Part shown: positions 51,801 through 55,438 of the stretch, in pieces
Numbering within the stretch: position 1 is the first letter of the stretch
Layout: every line of letters begins with the position of its first letter
NCBI GenBank assembly: GCA_025055575.1
Contig: JANWWP010000062.1
Coordinates: forward strand, 1-55,438
DNA length: 55,438 nt
Direction: 5' to 3'
Source: Flavobacteriales bacterium
Lineage (GTDB): Bacteria; Bacteroidota; Bacteroidia; CAIKAF01
Translations under genes and position numbers: made by a program
Notes under the pieces: generated by a model
What the model was told of the DNA's origin: nothing
The model's input: the letters and a program-made list of their open reading frames with translations, nothing else
Database searches by the model: none

Positions 51801-52130
51801 CCACTCCCCCCGGAGGCCCACGCTTTGTTAGACTCCATGCGGCTGCGCAATGCGGCAGGGCGGCTGGGCATTGAAAAGCTGACGCTCCGCTCTGGAAAGA
51901 TGAGCCTATACTGGATGGCCGATGCTAGATTTTACACCACGGCGCCGGTATTTGAAAAAGCTTTGCATTGGATACAAACAGAGCCGGAGGGGCGCCTCAT
52001 TCAAAAACCTGACCGCGTGGTGATGGTGGTGTCGGGGGTGCAGGATGTGCAATCGGCTCTGGAGAAAATACAGCGACTGGAAAACCTCTGTTCCATCCAA
52101 ATAGACCCGGCGACCACTACAAGCGATTGA
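48867..52130 (+). CDS. mfd: Transcription-repair coupling factor
   Basis: 1087 residues from GTG 48867 (VSADLKALWEYF). Domains in order: UvrB-homology module (to ~330; FLSTVLLKNYPRQVHIF, LRGGLIDVFSYASEWPLRVLFDEE), CarD-like RNA polymerase interaction domain (~385-450; LRPGDFVTHMDHGVGRFAGLEKV), RecG-like translocase with Walker A CGDVGFGKTEIAIRA (~546), DEEQ box IIDEEQKFGV (~648), SATPIPRT-type TLTATPIPRTLQFSLLGARDMS, STAIVESGLDVPEANTMII and QLRGRVGRSNRKAFCYLI, and the C-terminal TRCF domain. It removes stalled RNA polymerase and recruits UvrA. Confidence 0.97.
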   Translation: MSADLKALWEYFEKHPATAELQQKLKADQEISVGGLAGSSGVFLSTVLLKNYPRQVHIFPESEAAAQFLNDLENVGQKSAYYFPSSLARPGEEEGDSGMMLLRTKAVREVQDAPHWTWVTYKKALLEKVVPADQLKKAGIRLSVGEKISHDFLTEWLETMGFTLAPMVYAPGQYALRGGLIDVFSYASEWPLRVLFDEENVTGLRFFDPVDQRSKGHVENVEILPDPSRMTEACFPASLWPRDTLVWLWDAAMPENALEIQDEEAAWRPLAGLRRIVTGSLSGPASLNYDCRPQPAFHKNFELLAQTWRSLHEAARPILFFSDQESQAERMREIMAALQGPPFSCVPFSLQCGFFCGATGPACFADHLLFDRYRRFRLKVHYVREGSLTLRDLGRLRPGDFVTHMDHGVGRFAGLEKVQNGSQVQECIRLIYKDGDTLLVGLHNLHKIARYSGAEGQEPALHKLGGTAWKNTKNRTKKRIKQLAFDLIKLYARRKLQPGYAFSPDTYLQQELESSFLFEDTPDQLKATQETKADMEKPWPMDRLICGDVGFGKTEIAIRAAFKAACDGKQTAMLVPTTILALQHFKTFSARLKDFPVRVEYLSRFRTPAQKKAILQDVASGKIDILIGTHLLTSDGVQFKDLGLLIIDEEQKFGVNVKEKIKNLKTHVDTLTLTATPIPRTLQFSLLGARDMSVIRTPPPNRQPVTTELHTFSESFIKEAIQFELQRGGQVFFIHNRVQDIHDIAAMVQRLAPAAKVGVAHGQMEGRQLEEVMIDFLEGRIRILVSTAIVESGLDVPEANTMIIHNAHHFGLSDLHQLRGRVGRSNRKAFCYLITPPLSLLTEEARKRLKALVEFSDLGSGLHIALRDLDLRGAGDLLGAEQSGFISEMGYDAYQKILQEAMRELKKEEALTDDAQITKASASSFSVDCQLETDFSLLLPDTYVADMAERLALYRELDDLEDNEALNAFKEKMEDRFGPLPPEAHALLDSMRLRNAAGRLGIEKLTLRSGKMSLYWMADARFYTTAPVFEKALHWIQTEPEGRLIQKPDRVVMVVSGVQDVQSALEKIQRLENLCSIQIDPATTTSD

Positions 52131-52132
52131 TG

Positions 52133-52140
52133 TACCTTTG
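52133..52140 (+). promoter_or_regulatory. -7 box (TACCTTTG) close to the pseudouridine synthase start
   Basis: Exact TAnnTTTG two bases after the mfd stop and eight bases before the ATG at 52149; predicted leader about five bases. Confidence 0.45.
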
Positions 52141-52148
52141 GTGAATTG

Positions 52149-53027
52149 ATGAACCGCAAAAGACCGGCCAAACCTCCCCGGGAGGCCCCATCCAAAGGCC
52201 ATGATAAGCCACAAGGCAAGAGACATTCGGCTGGAAAAGAGGCCGCTCAAAGAAAACCTCATAGTTGGAGTGCCAAAAATTCTGGGCCCCGGCCTTCCAA
52301 AAAATTGGCTGCCCAGGCCGGAATGCGGCTGAACCGCTATTTGGCACATGCCGGGATTTGCAGCCGCCGCGAAGCGGACGGCCTGATAGCCCAGGGCTTG
52401 GTGAAAGTCAATGGCCGGGTGGTCCAGACCATGGGATATATCGTCCAGCCCGAAGATGTGGTGCAATTCGACGACCGGCGTATATATCCGGAAAAGCCGG
52501 TGTACATCCTTTTGAACAAACCCAAGGACTACATCACCACCACCGACGACGAGAAAGGCCGCCGCACCGTGATGGACCTTGTGCGGGACTGTGGGGCCAC
52601 ACGGCTTTTTCCCGTGGGACGCCTGGACCGGCACACCACCGGACTGCTCCTTCTGACCAATGACGGCGATTTGGCGGAAAGGCTGGCCCATCCCCGACGG
52701 CGGGTGGAAAAATTGTATAAGGTGACTCTGGACAAAAATTTGAAATCGGAGGATTTCGAAAAACTGCGCACAGAAGGCGTTCAGCTGGAAGACGGCCCTT
52801 TCAAGCCCGATGAGATAGAGTATGTGGATGGGGCGGGCCGTAATACCCTGGGTGTGCTCATCCACTCGGGGCGCAACCGGATCGTGCGCCGCATGTTTGA
52901 AGCCCTGGGCTACACTGTCACGCGTCTGGATCGCGTGATGTATGCCGGCCTCACCAAAGCCCGGCTCCCCCGCGGAAAATGGCGCCCGCTGACTCCGGCC
53001 GAAGTGGGGCGCTTAAAAAAGTTATAA
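52149..53027 (+). CDS. rluB: Ribosomal large-subunit pseudouridine synthase B-like (RluB/RsuA family)
   Basis: 292 residues from ATG 52149; a TTG three bases earlier is in frame. A 55-residue basic, proline-rich N-terminal extension precedes the S4 RNA-binding domain (MRLNRYLAHAGICSRREADGLIAQGLVKVNG, ~59-90). The catalytic domain has VGRLDRHTTGLLLLTNDGDLAERLAHP with the nucleophile Asp near 161, and GRNRIVRRMFEALGYTVTRLDRVMYAGL. It converts a uridine in 23S (or 16S) rRNA to pseudouridine. The extension is typical of Bacteroidota versions. Confidence 0.92.
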   Translation: MNRKRPAKPPREAPSKGHDKPQGKRHSAGKEAAQRKPHSWSAKNSGPRPSKKLAAQAGMRLNRYLAHAGICSRREADGLIAQGLVKVNGRVVQTMGYIVQPEDVVQFDDRRIYPEKPVYILLNKPKDYITTTDDEKGRRTVMDLVRDCGATRLFPVGRLDRHTTGLLLLTNDGDLAERLAHPRRRVEKLYKVTLDKNLKSEDFEKLRTEGVQLEDGPFKPDEIEYVDGAGRNTLGVLIHSGRNRIVRRMFEALGYTVTRLDRVMYAGLTKARLPRGKWRPLTPAEVGRLKKL

Positions 53028-53034
53028 AGCCGTC

Positions 53035-54288
53035 ATGCTACAGCGCTGGACACTGCTGCTGCAGGAAAGTTTTCGTATGGCGCTGGGCGCCCTGCGCACC
53101 GAAAAACTCCGCGCTTTTCTTTCCCTGAGCGGTATCATCATCGGCATTTTTACAATTATCGGTGTGCTGGCCGCCGTGGATTCCCTGCGGCGGGATGTCC
53201 GGCGCAATATTGACAGCCTCGGCAGCCAGCTTTTGTACGTGAGCAAGTGGCCCTGGAGCGGCATGGACAGCGGGTATCCCTGGTGGAAATATCTGAGCCG
53301 CCCGGTGCCCACATGGCAGGAGGCCCGGGAATTGAGACTGCGCTTAACCACGGCCCGGCATGTTTTGTTTTGGGCGGAAGCCTCGGGCCGGGCCGAATCC
53401 GGAGAGCAAACGCTGGACAACGTCCGGTTGCAGGGCATCACCTCAGGATTTGCCCAGGTGTGGCAAGTGCGCCTGGCCTCAGGCCGATTCCTTTCCGAAG
53501 CAGAATTTCAAAGTGGGCAGCCCGTGGCAGTGATTGGGGACGGAGTGGCCCGTAAACTTTTTGGAGGGCTCAACCCCCTGAACCGCACCCTTCAGTTCCG
53601 GGGGCGTTCCCTCACCGTCGTGGGGGTTTTGGCACCGGAGGGCCGCAGCATCACCGGGGGTTTTTCGGATGAAAGCCTCTTTGTGCCGTACAATTTTTTT
53701 CGTACGGTTATCAACACCCGCCACCCCGACCTCTTCGCCCAGATTCTCGTGCAGCCTAAGGAAGAAGTGCCCCTTGCTGCCGCACGTGAAGAACTCCAGG
53801 GTGCCATGCGGGCCCTGCGTCGTTTGCGTCCCGGCGCCGAGGAGGATTTTTCCATCAACCAGACCGATATGCTGATGCGTCAAACCGCTTCCATTTTCGC
53901 TGTTCTGAACCTTGTGGCGGCCATTATCGGGGGCTTTTCCATTTTTATCGGGGGCTTTGGCGTGGCCAACATTCTGTTTGTGTCGGTAAAAGAACGCACC
54001 CGGCAGATTGGGATACAGAAAGCCCTGGGCGCCACACCGGGATTTATTCTGAGCCAATTTTTGCTGGAATCTGTGGCACTCTCCCTGGCGGGTTGTGTGT
54101 TGGGGCTTCTTTTGGTGGCCTTGGGCGTGAAGGTAGCTTCCGGCTTTCTTGGCTTTCCTATGACGCTCTCCGTGGCCAATATGAGCCTGGGGGTTCTGAT
54201 CAGCAGCCTCACGGGTCTGGTAGCAGGGATTTGGCCGGCCCGGACAGCGGCACGGCTTCAGCCTGCCGAGGCCATGCGCAGCCGGTAG
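53035..54288 (+). CDS. ABC transporter permease (MacB/FtsX-like)
   Basis: 417 residues. Membrane helix at ~28-49 (AFLSLSGIIIGIFTIIGVLAAV) is followed by a large periplasmic MacB-type domain, and then three C-terminal helices (~287-318, ~340-372, ~382-400). The cytoplasmic loop FVSVKERTRQIGIQKALGATPGFILSQFLLESVAL and the terminal ARLQPAEAMR are the family signature. Such permeases export lipoproteins, peptides or drugs with a separate ATPase, which is not encoded here. It starts seven bases after rluB. G+C is high. Confidence 0.9.
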   Translation: MLQRWTLLLQESFRMALGALRTEKLRAFLSLSGIIIGIFTIIGVLAAVDSLRRDVRRNIDSLGSQLLYVSKWPWSGMDSGYPWWKYLSRPVPTWQEARELRLRLTTARHVLFWAEASGRAESGEQTLDNVRLQGITSGFAQVWQVRLASGRFLSEAEFQSGQPVAVIGDGVARKLFGGLNPLNRTLQFRGRSLTVVGVLAPEGRSITGGFSDESLFVPYNFFRTVINTRHPDLFAQILVQPKEEVPLAAAREELQGAMRALRRLRPGAEEDFSINQTDMLMRQTASIFAVLNLVAAIIGGFSIFIGGFGVANILFVSVKERTRQIGIQKALGATPGFILSQFLLESVALSLAGCVLGLLLVALGVKVASGFLGFPMTLSVANMSLGVLISSLTGLVAGIWPARTAARLQPAEAMRSR

Positions 54289-54445
54289 CGTCCTTGTGCC
54301 TTAAATGTTCCAACGTCCCAAAGAAATTTTTGTTATGGATATCTTAAATGTCTTCTTAAAAAAACAGCTTTTTTGCTCATGAAAATAAAAATAAATGAGT
54401 TTGTACATTAATTTTGCTGGTCAAAACTTTCTAAAAAGTACCCAT
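54289..54445. other. Short intergenic region with a promoter box
   Basis: 157 bases, AT-rich on the right side. It contains an exact TAATTTTG box (54409-54416) and an A7/T6 tract pair around 54358-54375 that is too weak to call a terminator. No coding sign. Confidence 0.5.
54409..54416 (+). promoter_or_regulatory. -7 box (TAATTTTG) for the secreted-protein pair
   Basis: Exact TAnnTTTG, 29 bases before the ATG at 54446, in the AT-rich end of the 157-base gap. Confidence 0.45.
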
Positions 54446-55027
54446 ATGAAAATACAAAGAATCAGTCTGGTTGCAGGAATTGCGCTCTTTTTTATGGAAG
54501 GGAGCCCCATACTTGCACAAGACCTTAAAATAGAAGGATACCACGCCCGCCTCAGTTGGCCTGTGGTGGAAAAGATGCTATCGGAGGCCCCTGTTCTTAA
54601 GGAATTTTTAGCCGATGGCGACTACGAGACGTACGTGATGGTATACCATCCGGCGCCGGTTTGGGCTGTGAAGCGTGTCAACCCGGCTGCCGTTTTGGAG
54701 GAAACTGCCCTTAGCGAAGAGTGGAACGAAAAAGTGCGGCAGTCCTCGGAACAATGGGTCTCAAAAGATCCGCTTTGGAAGAAGCTCCTGTACGCTCCAG
54801 TACCCGACCTCCCCGCCGAAAACCCCATCCGGGGCCCAGAGTCGGAAATTCAACAGGCCGCGGTGGACATTCCGGAGGATCTGCTGAAGATGGATCGCAG
54901 CACCCTCTCCCAAAAGTTGGAAGATTTGCGCCGTATTTACCAAAGTGCCGGGCCGGAGTCCCGCCGCGCAGATCTGGAAAATGAAATTAAAATTTTAGAA
55001 GAAGCCCTGCGGCGCTCTGCTCATTAA
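54446..55027 (+). CDS. Secreted protein of unknown function
   Basis: 193 residues from ATG 54446. Signal peptide MKIQRISLVAGIALFFMEG to a likely cleavage after PILAQ (~25). The mature part begins DLKIEGYHARLSWPVVEKML and contains YETYVMVYHPAPVWAVKRV, a proline-rich linker (APVPDLPAENPIRGPESE) and a charged C-terminal helix (SRRADLENEIKILEEALRRS) that could form a coiled coil. No family recognised. The start upstream at 54395 would put the promoter box inside the gene and lacks a signal sequence. Confidence 0.7.
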   Translation: MKIQRISLVAGIALFFMEGSPILAQDLKIEGYHARLSWPVVEKMLSEAPVLKEFLADGDYETYVMVYHPAPVWAVKRVNPAAVLEETALSEEWNEKVRQSSEQWVSKDPLWKKLLYAPVPDLPAENPIRGPESEIQQAAVDIPEDLLKMDRSTLSQKLEDLRRIYQSAGPESRRADLENEIKILEEALRRSAH

Positions 55028-55070
55028 AACTCATTGAAATCAAAGGTCACAAAAATTAAAAGCAACTCTT

Positions 55071-55438
55071 ATGAAAACAACCGCTATCTCTAGATTTTTT
55101 AGCCGGGTGATGGCATGGGTTTTCGGTGTCGGTTTCCTGACGCCGGTATTGCGGGCCCAGCTGAATTATCAGCTTCAGTACATCACCAACAATTACGAAA
55201 CCCTCTCAGCGCCCACCCTTATACACGGAACGGGTCTGGACGACAACACGGCTTCCATTCCCTTGCCTTTCAATTTCACCTATGCCGGCACGAATTACAC
55301 CACCTCTCATTTTGTGCGGGTGTGCGTGAACGGGTTTGCGGTGTTGAACACAACTTCTGCAACGTCGCCGACCACTTTAACCAATCAGCTTGGCAATAAT
55401 ACCGTGGGCAATTTTGACCTGCTGGCGCCCTGGTGGGA
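55071..55438 (+). CDS. Secreted protein, N-terminal part (3' end outside the window)
   Basis: From ATG 55071 an open frame of 122 codons runs off the window. A signal peptide is visible (SRVMAWVFGVGFLTPVLRAQ, cleavage after LRA or RAQ). The mature N-terminus LNYQLQYITNNYETLSAPTLIHGTGLDDN and then IPLPFNFTYAGTNYTTSHFVRVCVNGFAVLNT resemble the opening domain of large Bacteroidota surface proteins that often end in a type IX sorting signal; that end cannot be seen. It follows the previous secreted gene by 43 bases. Confidence 0.7.
   Translation, partial: MKTTAISRFFSRVMAWVFGVGFLTPVLRAQLNYQLQYITNNYETLSAPTLIHGTGLDDNTASIPLPFNFTYAGTNYTTSHFVRVCVNGFAVLNTTSATSPTTLTNQLGNNTVGNFDLLAPWW

Noticed and set aside
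51906-52865. 319-codon minus-strand frame across the mfd/rluB junction
   Set aside because: Antisense to two conserved genes in high-GC DNA, where long spurious frames are expected.
54358-54375. A7/T6 tract pair after the ABC permease as terminator
   Set aside because: The stem would be pure A-T and too weak; no GC-rich hairpin.
1-55438. tRNA, rRNA, CRISPR arrays, insertion sequences or prophage genes
   Set aside because: No cloverleaf, rRNA segment, regularly spaced repeats, transposase or phage structural frame was recognised on either strand; gaps are short and accounted for.

Overview
The window is a gene-dense chromosomal stretch (48 coding regions, two of them cut by the window edges) from a member of the Bacteroidota. 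Several independent signs agree: a gliding/type IX secretion lipoprotein (GldB-like), a large secreted protein with SprB repeats and a gliding-motility-associated C-terminal sorting domain, a MurF-alanine racemase fusion, a DUF4270-type lipoprotein beside a half-length GT5 protein and panC/panD, and promoters of the Bacteroidota type (-7 box TAnnTTTG) in front of many transcription units. Shine-Dalgarno sequences are mostly absent. I cannot fix the family; a Chitinophagia, Sphingobacteriia or Saprospiria-like lineage would fit. No rRNA, tRNA, CRISPR array, insertion sequence or prophage was seen.

Layout. 1-9 kb: end of a DNA methyltransferase-like gene, an MDR oxidoreductase, a very large exporter/acyltransferase/methyltransferase fusion on the minus strand, then a secreted IgGFc-domain/SprB protein and a short-chain dehydrogenase. 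9-16 kb (minus): a five-gene block holding biotin carboxylase, a small membrane protein, a methionine-type aminotransferase, an omega-amidase and a carboxyltransferase, preceded by a glutaryl-CoA-dehydrogenase-like gene. 16-21 kb (minus): queA, glmS, DUF4270 lipoprotein, GT5-like protein. 21-26 kb (plus): panC, panD, a membrane flippase-like protein, rfaE2, a small lipoprotein and radA. 26-34 kb: LpxH-like phosphoesterase, gldB, a class III aminotransferase, murF-alr, an M28 peptidase and rpiB. 33.8-34.15 kb is an AT-rich gap without genes. 34-41 kb is a low-GC stretch with holB, pgk, a small unknown, a small lipoprotein, pheS, mnmG, ybeY and an anti-sigma-type ATPase. 41-55 kb is higher in GC and almost all plus strand: a DegT aminotransferase (minus), then a DarA-like protein, a DUF218 protein, SUI1/YciH, ComEC, fabG, tpiA, prmA, mfd, a pseudouridine synthase, an ABC permease and two secreted proteins, the last cut by the window end.

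How it fits together. Most genes are housekeeping: cell wall (murF-alr, glmS), lipid A/heptose (LpxH-like, rfaE2), CoA precursors (panC, panD), glycolysis (pgk, tpiA), tRNA/rRNA/protein modification (queA, mnmG, ybeY, rluB, prmA) and DNA repair/replication (radA, mfd, holB, comEC). The aminotransferase plus omega-amidase pair fits closure of methionine salvage with glutamine as amino donor. The carboxylase pair lacks a biotin carrier domain in the window. The exporter/LPLAT/methyltransferase fusion and the DarA-like protein are both of types seen in aryl polyene, flexirubin or dialkylresorcinol loci, but here sit about 37 kb apart.

The most interesting non-coding signals are: TAnnTTTG boxes lying so close to start codons that several mRNAs should be leaderless or nearly so; two divergent gene pairs with interlocked promoters; a strong terminator with no visible gene in front of it at 5.66 kb; and a terminator for one gene embedded inside the coding sequence of its convergent neighbour at 36.8 kb.
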